A DNA stretch of 64,000 bases, from contig NZ_LT904904.1 in NCBI RefSeq assembly GCF_900199725.1, positions 91,298 through 155,297 of the forward strand, given 5' to 3'. Position numbers and translations under genes: made by a program. Source of the DNA: Cytobacillus massiliigabonensis. Its GTDB lineage: Bacteria; Bacillota; Bacilli; Bacillales; Cytobacillaceae. This document shows positions 43,503 through 52,321 of the stretch, piece by piece. Numbering within the stretch: the stretch's first letter is position 1; each line of letters begins with the position of its first letter. The notes beneath the pieces are model-generated. The model was not told the origin of the DNA. It ran no database searches and saw nothing but the letters and a program-made list of their open reading frames with translations.

Positions 43503-44286
43503 AATTAAAACAATCTTTATTTTGACCTTCCTTGTACTCGATATTTACTTAATGTATGAGTTCTTTAAATTAAAAGATTCCAGTCAATTAGAAGTAATTG
43601 CGGAGCCTTCATTTGATAAAAGACTGAAAGCAGATGAAATTGAGTATATTGAACTTCCGAAAAACTTTCAGAAAGATAACTATTTAAGTGCGAGGCCAAA
43701 AAATTTCACGAATGATGATAGCTTAGAAGATCCCAAGCTAAAAGGGCAGCAAGTAACAGTGAATGATGGGCTGGTTTTAACTGCTACTCTTGAAAAGCCA
43801 TATGAGTTAAATGATAAGCTGGATACGTCAGAGATTAATTCTTTTGTTAAAAACCATGTGATCTATGGCGATCAGTATCGTTTCTGGGGGAAAGATGAAA
43901 ACAAAATTACCTATTATCAGCAGTTCAAGGATAAGGTATTCTATAAAAATATAAGCGGTGAATTGACGATTTGGCTAAATGCTGAAAATGATATCGTTTC
44001 CTATCAGCAAACAATATTAGAAAATATCGAAGAACTGTCGGAAAAAGAAAAAATAATTCAGCCGCTTAAAGCCATTGAAACATTATATGAAAAAGGCTCA
44101 TTAAAGCCAAAAAGCAAAATATCAAAAGTTGAGCTAGGCTATGTTACCTTTGTTCATACAGGTACATCTCAGGTGCTGACGCCAGCTTGGCGCTTTGTCA
44201 TTAGTGATGAAGAGAATTTATTTGTCCACGCGATCGAGGGGCAGATTATGCAATTAAACAATGAAGAGAAAAAAATAGTGGAGTGA
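43489..44286 (+). CDS. walI: WalK regulator WalI (YycI)
   Basis: A 265-residue membrane-anchored protein of the YycI family: a short cytoplasmic start (MDWSKIKTIFI), one membrane helix (about 7-25) and an extracellular domain ending with TPAWRFVISDEENLFVHAIEGQ (seen in two parts), typical of the family. It works with WalH on WalK. ATG at 43489 has GAGGGGG upstream and lies within walH. Confidence 0.93.
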   Translation: MDWSKIKTIFILTFLVLDIYLMYEFFKLKDSSQLEVIAEPSFDKRLKADEIEYIELPKNFQKDNYLSARPKNFTNDDSLEDPKLKGQQVTVNDGLVLTATLEKPYELNDKLDTSEINSFVKNHVIYGDQYRFWGKDENKITYYQQFKDKVFYKNISGELTIWLNAENDIVSYQQTILENIEELSEKEKIIQPLKAIETLYEKGSLKPKSKISKVELGYVTFVHTGTSQVLTPAWRFVISDEENLFVHAIEGQIMQLNNEEKKIVE

Positions 44287-44292
44287 GAGAAT

Positions 44293-45087
44293 ATGTCCTT
44301 GCAATTTAGTGTTCTCGCAAGCGGAAGTACCGGGAATGCGATCTATGTTGAGACGGAGGATCATTCATTTTTGGTTGATGCTGGTCTAAGCGGGAAACAG
44401 ATGGAAGCCTTATTTCAAAAAATTGACCGGGATATGGGGAAGCTCTCAGGCATTTTAGTTACACATGAGCATAGTGATCATATTAAAGGTGTCGGGGTCG
44501 TTGCTAGAAAGTATAAATTGCCTGTGTATGCAAACGAGAAAACATGGCAGGCAATGGATGGCTTAATTGGACAAGTACCAGTTGAGCAGAAGTTTCTTTT
44601 TAATATGGAAACGGTAAAAACGTTCGGTTCTTTAGATATTGAATCATTTGGTGTTTCTCATGATGCGGCAGATCCGATGTTCTATGTGTTTCATCATGGG
44701 CAAAAAAAGGTAGTTATAATAACAGATACTGGCTATGTAAGTGACCGAATGAAAGGTCTTATCTCCAATGCGGATGCGTATGTATTCGAAAGCAATCATG
44801 ATGTGCAAATGCTTAGAATGGGAAGGTATCCTTGGAGTATTAAGCGAAGAATTTTAAGTGATGTTGGTCATGTTTCTAATGAGGATGCGGCGATTGCCAT
44901 GAGTGAGGTAGCTGGAGATCGAACAAAGCGCATTTATCTGGCTCATTTAAGTCAGGATAATAATATGAAGGATTTAGCAAGAATGGCTGTTGCACAAACA
45001 CTTGAGAGCAGAGGGATTAGAGCAGGGGAGCAGTTTGACCTGTTTGATACAGACCCGAAAATTCCAACTGCTTTAACAGCGGTTTAA
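44293..45087 (+). CDS. walJ: MBL-fold hydrolase WalJ (YycJ)
   Basis: A 264-residue metallo-beta-lactamase-fold protein. The zinc motif is [10 protein letters not shown] near residue 57, with later ligands in TDTGYV and SNHD. YycJ proteins have been linked to cell-wall homeostasis and DNA repair, and the exact substrate is not settled. ATG at 44293 follows GAGTGAGAG. It begins 6 bp after walI. Confidence 0.94.
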   Translation: MSLQFSVLASGSTGNAIYVETEDHSFLVDAGLSGKQMEALFQKIDRDMGKLSGILVTHEHSDHIKGVGVVARKYKLPVYANEKTWQAMDGLIGQVPVEQKFLFNMETVKTFGSLDIESFGVSHDAADPMFYVFHHGQKKVVIITDTGYVSDRMKGLISNADAYVFESNHDVQMLRMGRYPWSIKRRILSDVGHVSNEDAAIAMSEVAGDRTKRIYLAHLSQDNNMKDLARMAVAQTLESRGIRAGEQFDLFDTDPKIPTALTAV

Positions 45088-45106
45088 TAGTGGAATAGAT
45101 GCATGA

Positions 45107-45142
45107 AATGAGTGCCGCTTGATAGCGGTACTCATTTTTTTT
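45107..45142 (+). terminator. wal operon terminator
   Basis: ATGAGTGCCGCT and AGCGGTACTCAT pair with a TGAT loop (one wobble), followed by eight Ts. Confidence 0.88.
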
Positions 45143-45171
45143 AACAAAGAAAGTGTAACTTTTGAGTTAGA

Positions 45172-45330
45172 GAATTGTCTAGCTCCAGCGCCTATCGCCT
45201 ATCAAACTTCAGGTCTCCTCCCTACGATAAGTCAACATCGATTCGCTCTCGCTCATCGTGTTTCCTTTATCTCAGTCAGAGCCCCTCCAGTTTGTCCGGC
45301 GATAATCAAGGCGCTTGCGCTTTTCTTAAC
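45172..45330 (-). repeat. Hairpin-forming intergenic repeat, family B
   Basis: The reverse strand reads AAAAGCGCAAGCGCCTTGAT, then CGCCGGACAAACTGGAGGGG, AAAGGAAACACGATGAG, AATCGATGTTGAC, CCTGAAGTTTGATAGGCG and finally GGCGCTGGAGCTAGACAATT. It parallels 23722-23877. The rest of the walJ-htrC gap (to 45524) holds no gene I can support. Confidence 0.8.
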
Positions 45331-45524
45331 AAAATTCATCAAATTTATGAACAAAGTCGTAAGAATGCTTTTAATAATCACTTTTTGTTTAGCTTATAAA
45401 AAATGAGGGAGTATAATAATGGGTAAGAAGGAAGAATAAATCTTAGGACAATTCATGACATAAAGGGAAGACATGTAGCTCTCTCATTCTTTAATTAGAC
45501 GTGAAATGAAAGGACTGGTGCAAT

Positions 45525-46754
45525 GTGGGCTATTATGATCAAGATTATCAAAATCGATCCAATAAACAAAAAGGAAATAAAGGCGGCTATTTTTTAGCAA
45601 GCCTAGTAGGTGTCATTCTAGGCGCCATTCTTGTTATTGTTGCAATCCCTAAGCTCGCAGCTTACAATGTTTTGCCGTATTCGATTGAGCCGGATAACCA
45701 ATTGCAAGAGGAAGCTGCAAGCAACGAAAATGCAAACATTCCTACACAAAATGTATCCCTTAACGTCGTAACAGATGTAACGAAAGCCGTTGATAAAGCG
45801 GGGGATGCTGTCGTTAGTATAACAAATATACAAGCAGCCGGCTTCTGGTCCAGAGAGACTGGGGAGGATGGCGTACCAGCTGGAACTGGCTCAGGTGTCA
45901 TATATAAAAAACAAGGGAAAAATGCCTTTATCGTCACGAATCATCATGTGGTCGAAGGGGCACAGCAGCTGGAAGTAAGTCTCGCTGATGGAACAAAAAT
46001 ACCGGCAGAGCTTGTGGGCAGCGATATTTGGACCGATCTCGCCGTTTTACAAGTGGACTCAAAGGATATTAAAACGGTTGCCGAATTTGGTGATTCCGGT
46101 GTGCTGAAAACAGGAGAACCAGTCATTGCAATTGGAAATCCATTAGGCACATTTGAGGGCTCTGTCACACAAGGGATTATTTCTGGCTTAGAACGGACGG
46201 TACCAGTTGATATTGATCAAAATGGGACCGCTGATTGGCAGGCAGAGGTTCTCCAAACAGATGCGGCTATTAACCCTGGGAATAGCGGCGGAGCATTAAT
46301 TAATATTAGCGGCCAAGTCATCGGGATTAACTCAATGAAAATTGCTGAATCGGCAGTTGAAGGTATTGGATTGGCTATTCCAATCAATTATGCACGGCCA
46401 ATTATTGAGGACCTAGAGAAGTTCGGTGAAGTAAGAAGACCGTATATGGGTATTCAATTAGCATCAGTAAGTGAAATCCCTGGCTATTATCAGCAGGAGG
46501 CATTAAAGCTTCCGGCTGATGTGAAAACTGGAGTTGCGATTACATCTGTTGAGCCGAATTCACCTGCAGCACAAGCAGGCTTAAAGGAAATGGATGTCAT
46601 TGTTGAAATGGATGGCGAAGCAATTGCTGATGTCATTCAGCTAAGAAAGCATTTGTATAATCAGAAAAAAGTCGGCGATCAAATGAAAGTGAAGTTTTAC
46701 CGAGCAGGAAAGCTCCAGGAAGCAACGATCAAACTGAGCGGAGAGACATTCTAA
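45525..46754 (+). CDS. htrC: HtrA-family serine protease (HtrC/YyxA type)
   Basis: A 409-residue membrane-anchored trypsin-like protease. It has a short cytoplasmic segment, one membrane helix (about 20-42), a protease domain with the His (TNHHVVEGA), Asp (TDLAVL) and Ser (NPGNSGGALI) triad, and a C-terminal PDZ domain (about 310-400). It probably degrades misfolded exported proteins. The start is GTG at 45525, with AAAGGA about 10 nt upstream. In B. subtilis yyxA (htrC) occupies this spot downstream of walJ. Confidence 0.94.
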   Translation: MGYYDQDYQNRSNKQKGNKGGYFLASLVGVILGAILVIVAIPKLAAYNVLPYSIEPDNQLQEEAASNENANIPTQNVSLNVVTDVTKAVDKAGDAVVSITNIQAAGFWSRETGEDGVPAGTGSGVIYKKQGKNAFIVTNHHVVEGAQQLEVSLADGTKIPAELVGSDIWTDLAVLQVDSKDIKTVAEFGDSGVLKTGEPVIAIGNPLGTFEGSVTQGIISGLERTVPVDIDQNGTADWQAEVLQTDAAINPGNSGGALINISGQVIGINSMKIAESAVEGIGLAIPINYARPIIEDLEKFGEVRRPYMGIQLASVSEIPGYYQQEALKLPADVKTGVAITSVEPNSPAAQAGLKEMDVIVEMDGEAIADVIQLRKHLYNQKKVGDQMKVKFYRAGKLQEATIKLSGETF

Positions 46755-46768
46755 ATAGCTGATTTAAA

Positions 46769-46804
46769 GCAGGAAAGCACAGTGGGGGCTTTCCTGTTTT
46801 TTAT
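46769..46804 (+). terminator. htrC terminator
   Basis: CAGGAAAGC and GCTTTCCTG form a 9-bp stem followed by six Ts. Confidence 0.88.
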
Positions 46805-46822
46805 TGTTTTGATAAGATGGGA

Positions 46823-47130
46823 TGTGGATAAGTAGGAAATGTGAGTGGAATGAAAATTATCCACAATTCAAATAATAATCATAAGTAAAAATGAAGAAAG
46901 AAGGAATACATAAATGATTTACAGCTGCGAAGAACACGTTGATATAGCAATAGATACAGTGGTTGATGAGTACGAAACCTTCCCACAATTATCAAAAGTA
47001 TCAAAGGAACAAGAGTTATCAACAACCTGTGAATATTGTCGAAATAACGCTGTATATATTGTGGCGAACGAATGATCTCACACAAGATGTGGATAGAAAA
47101 TGTGGATATGTGGATAACTGGTGTGGATAT
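46823..47130. promoter_or_regulatory. DnaA-box cluster between htrC and rlmH
   Basis: Perfect boxes lie at 46823-46831 (TGTGGATAA), 46857-46865 (TTATCCACA) and 47109-47117 (TGTGGATAA). One-mismatch boxes lie at 47016-47024, 47088-47096, 47101-47109 and 47122-47130. The last four sit within 43 bp, two sharing a base. B. subtilis has oriC-proximal DnaA-box clusters near the same genes (yyxA, yydA). Open reading frames drawn across this region are spurious. Confidence 0.85.
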
Positions 47131-47155
47131 CTTGTTTACAAAGTGAGGATGACCT

Positions 47156-47635
47156 GTGAATATCTCAATAATAACGGTTGGCAAGCTAAAAGAAAAATAT
47201 TTAAAGCAAGGAATCGATGAATATTTAAAAAGATTATCAGCATACGCAAAAATGGAAATCATCGAGGTTCCAGATGAAAAAGCCCCAGAAGAACTAAGCG
47301 AAACAGAAATGCTTCAAGTGAAACAAAAGGAAGGCGAACGGATCCTATCAAAGATCCATCCAGATGCACATGTCATTGCTCTTGCAATTGAGGGAAAAAT
47401 GAAAACATCAGAGGAGCTGGCTGATGGGCTAGATAAGCTTGCTACATATGGCAAAAGCAAAGTTACATTTGTGATCGGCGGATCGCTTGGATTGAGCTCT
47501 GAGGTCTTGCAGCGTGCCAATGAGAAACTGAGTTTTTCGAAGATGACGTTTCCTCATCAGTTAATGCGTTTGATACTAGTTGAGCAGGTTTATCGGGCGT
47601 TTCGGATTTTGCGGGGGGAACCGTATCATAAGTAA
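47156..47635 (+). CDS. rlmH: 23S rRNA (pseudouridine(1915)-N3)-methyltransferase RlmH
   Basis: A 159-residue SPOUT methyltransferase that modifies pseudouridine 1915 of 23S rRNA. The SAM-binding knot motif is [10 protein letters not shown] near residue 103, and the C-terminus ILRGEPYHK is fully conserved. The start is GTG at 47156, with GTGAGGATG upstream. It is the last clearly core gene before the accessory region. Confidence 0.96.
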   Translation: MNISIITVGKLKEKYLKQGIDEYLKRLSAYAKMEIIEVPDEKAPEELSETEMLQVKQKEGERILSKIHPDAHVIALAIEGKMKTSEELADGLDKLATYGKSKVTFVIGGSLGLSSEVLQRANEKLSFSKMTFPHQLMRLILVEQVYRAFRILRGEPYHK

Positions 47636-47694
47636 GTGTAGTTAAAGGAAAGGGACTTTTAGCATCCTAACATAATAAGGTCGGCTTTTTATGA

Positions 47695-47730
47695 ATTTAA
47701 AGGGATTGGACACGTCCAATCCCTTTAAAT
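47695..47730. terminator. Bidirectional palindromic terminator
   Basis: ATTTAAAGGGATTGGAC and its exact complement flank a central AC: 17-bp arms with A/T-rich outer ends. It lies between the convergent rlmH and VanZ-like genes and should terminate both. Confidence 0.85.
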
Positions 47731-47766
47731 ATTTACCGCAGCCATACATCGGTATTAGTCACTAGA

Positions 47767-48687
47767 CTACTCCCACCAATGCTTTAGTTCTGTGAAGTCT
47801 ACATCCCATAATTTTATGTTACCAGTAATAGCTATGGTTATTTCTTTCGTCTCGTTAAATAGTGGGATTTCTAATGGCATTTCCATTGTTCCTTGTTCTA
47901 TTAAGTATTTCTCATCTATTTGAATTCTTACCCTATCATCCGTATATATGGTTACTTTACCCTTAAATTCCTCAGAATCTGGAATGCCAAGGTTTAGATA
48001 AAAAATTAGCTCCTCTTTCCCTTCAACATTATAAGTATAGATTTGGCTAGTATTCCTATCATTACTGTACAAGTTGAATTGGGGTTCTATTGTATCGCCA
48101 GTTATAGTGAAGTTTGGAATATCTTTCGTTAGTGGCTTCTTCCCCATTGTTTCCTCGATATACTGTAAAGGCTGTTTAGAACTTACGCGCTTATCTAAAA
48201 TTTCAGAGACGCACATTACACAAACTAACAGTAGAGTAGCTGTTGAGCAAGAAACAATGAGCTTCATACAAGTCAATTTTGGTGTGAAACCAACTTTGTA
48301 GACAACATAGCCTATTATTGCACCTATTGTATTTGAAATAATATCGTCAGCATCAAAGGCTCCGAGATATGTTAAAACTTGGAGTATTTCTAATCCAAGA
48401 ATTACGATAATAAACCAGCTTAAAAATTTTCCAAAGTTAACTTGTTTTAATAAAGGAAACAGGATACCAAAGGGGATGAATGCCGCTATATTTCCTAAGT
48501 CGTACAACCAAGAAAACCGGAAACTAGGGAATTTTAAAGGGACGCTTGATGGAATAATTAGAAATTCATAACCTGCATCCATGTAATTACTTCTATGTTC
48601 TAGGCGATTAAAACCTAAAAACATAAAATATAAAGTAAGAGCCGTATATATAATTGTAATCGTGGTAATCAAATGTTGCTTTTTCAT
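47767..48687 (-). CDS. VanZ-like family membrane protein
   Basis: A 306-residue protein. The N-terminal half is a VanZ-like domain with about five membrane segments, including FIPFGILFPLL and the FDADDIISNTIGAIIGY motif typical of VanZ/phosphotransbutyrylase-like proteins. The C-terminal 140 residues are hydrophilic and look extracytoplasmic. VanZ itself gives low-level teicoplanin resistance in enterococci; chromosomal relatives are of unknown role. ATG at 48687 has GGAGGAAGG upstream. It points away from the ParM-like operon. Confidence 0.85.
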   Translation of the reverse strand: MKKQHLITTITIIYTALTLYFMFLGFNRLEHRSNYMDAGYEFLIIPSSVPLKFPSFRFSWLYDLGNIAAFIPFGILFPLLKQVNFGKFLSWFIIVILGLEILQVLTYLGAFDADDIISNTIGAIIGYVVYKVGFTPKLTCMKLIVSCSTATLLLVCVMCVSEILDKRVSSKQPLQYIEETMGKKPLTKDIPNFTITGDTIEPQFNLYSNDRNTSQIYTYNVEGKEELIFYLNLGIPDSEEFKGKVTIYTDDRVRIQIDEKYLIEQGTMEMPLEIPLFNETKEITIAITGNIKLWDVDFTELKHWWE

Positions 48688-48980
48688 TTACCTTCCTCCA
48701 CGTAAAATAGAATAAATATCATTGTAGCTGTTTAAAATGACTTTTAAGTGAAAATGAAGGTGACAATTTAGACACTTTCAGTGAAAGTAAGTAAGAAAAA
48801 TTTGGGATTAATGAACAAAAATAGAGGCTGAATGGCAGGATAATTGTTTGTATGCATTAATAGTAATAGTGACTTATATAGTAATTTTATGGAAAAATTG
48901 TTTAGATCAAATTAAAGAATGACAATTATTCAATTTTTCAAGAGGTTGATAATTTCTCAATCATTTACAAAAAAAATGAA

Positions 48981-49169
48981 GTATACAAAATTGTTTACAT
49001 GTCTACATTTTGTAATCAGATTGTATGCAAAAGCGTTTACAAGTAAACAACCCCGTATACATCCTATAGCGGCAAGATGTATACGGGTTTGTTGCTAAAG
49101 ATTACGGAAATGTCTACAAATAGCCATAGTTTACGAAGTGTTTACAGTTGTATATCTTTTGGGTATAGC
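48981..49169 (+). promoter_or_regulatory. Centromere-like GTNTACA repeat array and promoter of the ParM-like operon
   Basis: Heptamers related to GTNTACA start at 48981, 48993, 49001, 49012, 49023, 49035, 49055, 49079, 49112, 49129 and 49140, mostly 11-12 bp apart, so they face one side of the helix. They include GTTTACAAGTAAAC (49035-49048) and a CCCGTATACATC / GATGTATACGGG inverted repeat (49052-49085). TTTACA (49141-49146), a 17-bp spacer and TATAGC (49164-49169) form a promoter whose -35 is itself a repeat. This mirrors the parC/operator layout of actin-type partition loci. The stretch 48688-48960 shows nothing I can name. Confidence 0.65.
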
Positions 49170-49240
49170 TCATTGTGGAATCTAGTAATCTCTTATAGCC
49201 TTTTTATAGTAAAGAAATAAATAAAAAGGATTGATTAAAG

Positions 49241-50410
49241 ATGAACTCTAGAATTGCAGCTGTAGATGTTGGTAATGACTCCATTAAGGCCATTTTTGGT
49301 GAATTAGAGTACGAATTAAATATTCCTAATATTGTAGGAATAGACACAGAAGATCGTCCTGTGATTGGAATAGAAGAATTAAATAATAAAAATCCGTTAG
49401 AAGGAATACATATTAAGGTTCACTCCCCTGCATTGAAAGACAACAATGCCATCTACCGTGTAGGGCATTTGGCAACAAAAAGTGACAATGCAACAGAGCT
49501 AGATCCAGGAAGTGCTAAATCCGAAGAAGATCAAACATTGATCATGCTTTTTGCCACTCTAGCATTAGATGCCGTAAATGAGGAGAATAGCAATACTTTC
49601 CCACGAGTAAAAAATATTATCGATGCCAATTATACACTTGGAACTGGCCTCCCACTACGTGAAGTAAAGGAAGGGAAGGACGCTGGATACCGTTCCAAAT
49701 TGGTTGGTTCCGTCCATCAGGTGGAATTCCTTGTTACTCCTAAATATCAAGGTCTAAAAGTGAATATTAAGTTTAATGAAGTGAAGATTTATCCAGAAGG
49801 GTTTGCTGCTTATATTAATCTTGTCATGGACAACCAGCTAAAAATCATTAATAAAGATTTAATTGATAAAAGAATAATCATTCAGGACATAGGGGGACTA
49901 TCGACAGATATTGCTGTCATTAAGAATCGAAATGTTGATGATGATAAGGCACAAGGATTTAATCTAGGTGTATCGGAATCATTAGAGGCTATTAGAGAAG
50001 AAATCAGATCCAAACATGCCATCGAATTAGATAGCCGTCGTGATGTTGTCGAAATTATCACGAGAAAAAATGACCGGAATCATATTATGGTGAAGGGAAG
50101 TCGGACAAGTGTCCATGATATTACGGATCGGATCTTACTTGAACTAGCAAAAAAACAATATCGTCTATTACGAAATGTATGGCAGAAAAATTCACAAACA
50201 GAAATCTGCTATTTTGTTGGTGGGGGAGCGAATGTTTTAAAAGAATATATTAAAACATTGAATAATAATCTAGATGGGTATAATATTGATTTCTTTGAAG
50301 ATGAGAAAGAGAGTATTTGGATGATGGCGAATGCTTACTATAAGCTTATTACTGATTTTGTGAGGAAGAATGAAAAGTCTAAGCCATCCCAAGAACCTGT
50401 AAAGAAATAA
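49241..50410 (+). CDS. ParM/StbA-family actin-like partition ATPase
   Basis: A 389-residue actin-fold protein resembling plasmid ParM, Alp7A and AlfA. Phosphate-1 motif AAVDVGNDSIKAIFG lies at residues 5-19, phosphate-2 QDIGGLSTDIAVI near 223, and the adenosine motif YFVGGGANVLKEYI near 330. Such proteins polymerise with ATP and push or pull plasmid DNA bound by an adaptor. ATG at 49241 has AAAGGA upstream. A repeat array precedes it and a ribbon-helix-helix protein follows, so the cassette is complete. Its presence 37 kb from oriC suggests an integrated plasmid remnant or recruitment to a chromosomal role. It could also come from a phage. Confidence 0.9.
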   Translation: MNSRIAAVDVGNDSIKAIFGELEYELNIPNIVGIDTEDRPVIGIEELNNKNPLEGIHIKVHSPALKDNNAIYRVGHLATKSDNATELDPGSAKSEEDQTLIMLFATLALDAVNEENSNTFPRVKNIIDANYTLGTGLPLREVKEGKDAGYRSKLVGSVHQVEFLVTPKYQGLKVNIKFNEVKIYPEGFAAYINLVMDNQLKIINKDLIDKRIIIQDIGGLSTDIAVIKNRNVDDDKAQGFNLGVSESLEAIREEIRSKHAIELDSRRDVVEIITRKNDRNHIMVKGSRTSVHDITDRILLELAKKQYRLLRNVWQKNSQTEICYFVGGGANVLKEYIKTLNNNLDGYNIDFFEDEKESIWMMANAYYKLITDFVRKNEKSKPSQEPVKK

Positions 50411-50422
50411 TAGGGTGATGAT

Positions 50423-51034
50423 ATGAAAAGCTCTAGTTCAAAGGAGATTAAGAGAGGGCAAGCCATTTCATTTCGTATCCCTTCAGATACCCCTGATCAT
50501 CTATTAGGGCATTTACAAAGGCTAAAGGAATTAGAAAGAAGGAATTTTTCGAGTAAGATTGCCGAGTTTGTGTTACAAGGGGTTGGACAATCCTTTTCGA
50601 AGGAACGGGAAACGATTACGGTTCCTCTTCCTCATAAATTAAGTAAGTCACAACGAGATTGGTTAAAACATGAGCATTCGGAGGCCGTATTGGGTTCGAT
50701 TGTTTACCAGCTTTTAACGGATCCCATTCGTACAACTGCCTTGCTTGCATCGTTAAATAGTAATTCTCTAGATATTAATGAGGCCTTATATTTGCAAGAA
50801 GAATTGCCGAATGAAGAGGTACCTGATACGGAAGCATCCTTAGCGAGTGACTATTTAAGTACTTTTGAGAAAAAAGCTGACGCCGAAGATTTAAGTACTA
50901 TGGATGATTTAGACACGTTTGATTGGAAAAAAGTAACAAAAGATAAATCGATAACAGCAGAAGAGCAACAGGCTGACATGGAAAATGATCTAGACAGTCT
51001 GTTAGGGGATTTTCTTAATAAAATGAATAAGTAG
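50423..51034 (+). CDS. Ribbon-helix-helix adaptor (ParR/Alp7R-like) of the ParM-like operon
   Basis: A 203-residue protein, 12 bp after the ParM-like gene, with GGGTGATG as ribosome binding site. Residues 10-58 (GQAISFRIP strand, then two helices ending FSSKIAEFVLQGV) look like a ribbon-helix-helix DNA-binding domain. The middle 60-110 is basic and aromatic. The C-terminal 90 residues are strongly acidic (EELPNEEVPDTEAS, DMENDLDSLLGDFL), as expected for a tail that contacts the actin-like filament. I recognise no named family beyond the fold. The likely role is binding the upstream GTNTACA array, linking it to filaments and repressing the promoter. Confidence 0.75.
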   Translation: MKSSSSKEIKRGQAISFRIPSDTPDHLLGHLQRLKELERRNFSSKIAEFVLQGVGQSFSKERETITVPLPHKLSKSQRDWLKHEHSEAVLGSIVYQLLTDPIRTTALLASLNSNSLDINEALYLQEELPNEEVPDTEASLASDYLSTFEKKADAEDLSTMDDLDTFDWKKVTKDKSITAEEQQADMENDLDSLLGDFLNKMNK

Positions 51035-51154
51035 CATGATAGAAAAGGGGAAAATTGCAAATACAAAATAAACCTCATTAACAACTATAACGGGGAAACA
51101 GTACCATAAGTAACGGCAAAAAATTGGGGGAATAGGGCCAGAGGTCTGTGAGAG

Positions 51155-51244
51155 CGATGATTTATAGGTAATTCTAGCCCTATGGTTGACGGCGATGATT
51201 TATAGGTAATTCTAGCCCTATGGTTGACGGCTATTATGTATAGC
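51155..51244. repeat. 38-bp tandem repeat (two exact copies plus a partial)
   Basis: The unit GCGATGATTTATAGGTAATT + CTAGCCCTATGGTTGAC-type sequence occurs at 51155-51192 and 51193-51230 without change. GCTATTATGTATAG follows as a diverged third start. The array is framed by AGGTCTG..GAGAG (51143-51155) and CTCTCAGACCT (about 51255-51266), which are inverted. It lies between two convergent genes. It may be a terminator-like structure or a recent duplication. Confidence 0.75.
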
Positions 51245-51276
51245 AAGCATCACATTCTCTCAGACCTTGTCCACTC

Positions 51277-52050
51277 CTAAATTATTTGGCTTTTTGTTCC
51301 GGATCGTTTAATGCTAAATTCATTCCAGATCGAGTCCTTTTCATCCAGCAATTCTTTTCCATTCCAAAGAATATCGAAAATGTCACCCTCGTAAGCAATG
51401 GCTCGGCCAAATGCAAATGATATAAAATAGTCCTTCCAGGATCCGAAGAATTGGCTGGCATCATCAGCTGCTCTCTCTACATAGCCCCATGCCTGTTCTT
51501 CGGTAATATAACCAAGTATGTAGCTCCATCTTGCAATATTTACAGCTCGGTCAAAATCCCATGCAGCAATGGTGTCTACCTGATCAAAATCGGGCTTCGT
51601 AAAGGAAAGCTTTTTCATCATCGCTTCTTGGGCTGCTTCATAGCATTGCTGGGATTTCCCAACTTCCTCCTCTGTAAAAGACTGACCAGCTTTTAACGCT
51701 ATAAGAAGCTGATCATACCTTGCACGATGCCCTTCCGTAAGTAGCCATTCCAGGGTTTGTACGGCCTCCTCCGTATTACTAACGTCCCAGGATGAAGAAA
51801 GACCTTCCTTCAAGGTTTCATAATCTACCTTCACCGGCAGTATCCGTGGCGACTCAGAGCGGTAAAGAGAGAGATTGGCACCGTAGGCAAGCAAATGCTG
51901 TTTCTCCTTCGGCAAAGTGTTCGCCATCTCCATTTCTCCTCGCGCTTTTTTGTTGTTATTCTCAATCCGTTTGCTCGCTGTAATCAAACCTACGATAAGT
52001 AAAATTACAATTGCTGCAATAATTCCCACAATAATTAGAAAAGTCTTCAA
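51277..52050 (-). CDS. DUF1266 family protein with N-terminal membrane anchor
   Basis: A 257-residue protein. Residues 4-25 form one membrane helix, then a charged linker, then a DUF1266 domain (about 80-240). Its typical stretches are AAWDFDRAVNIARWSYILGY, ITEEQAWGYVERAA, FGSWKDYFISFAFGRAI. Function unknown; DUF1266 proteins recur near polymorphic toxins and membrane-stress genes. The start is TTG at 52050, with GAGAGGA about 10 nt upstream. It is divergent from the lipoprotein-DUF350 operon and may share its control region. Confidence 0.8.
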   Translation of the reverse strand: MKTFLIIVGIIAAIVILLIVGLITASKRIENNNKKARGEMEMANTLPKEKQHLLAYGANLSLYRSESPRILPVKVDYETLKEGLSSSWDVSNTEEAVQTLEWLLTEGHRARYDQLLIALKAGQSFTEEEVGKSQQCYEAAQEAMMKKLSFTKPDFDQVDTIAAWDFDRAVNIARWSYILGYITEEQAWGYVERAADDASQFFGSWKDYFISFAFGRAIAYEGDIFDILWNGKELLDEKDSIWNEFSIKRSGTKSQII

Positions 52051-52321
52051 ACCATCACGTTCCTCTCCATGTTATTCTTTGGTACAGTTAAAAAGGCTTG
52101 TTTAGTGTTAACTTTTTCTTACATTTCGTATGTTATTGTAACACAATAAATGGTAGATTAAACCAATATTTTACATAATAGAGAATCATCTGGAATATTG
52201 TTGCATACATGAATCTCTTCATGAAAGATAATGTAAAGTAAAAACATGATTGTTTAATTATATGAATCCTTAATAAAATCTGTTCGTAAGCATAGTGTAT
52301 AAAGGAAACGAGGTGAATACA

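Noticed and set aside
46879-47262. Minus-strand open frame of 127 codons
   Set aside because: It covers the DnaA-box cluster and the start of rlmH, has no ribosome binding site and a composition unlike a protein.
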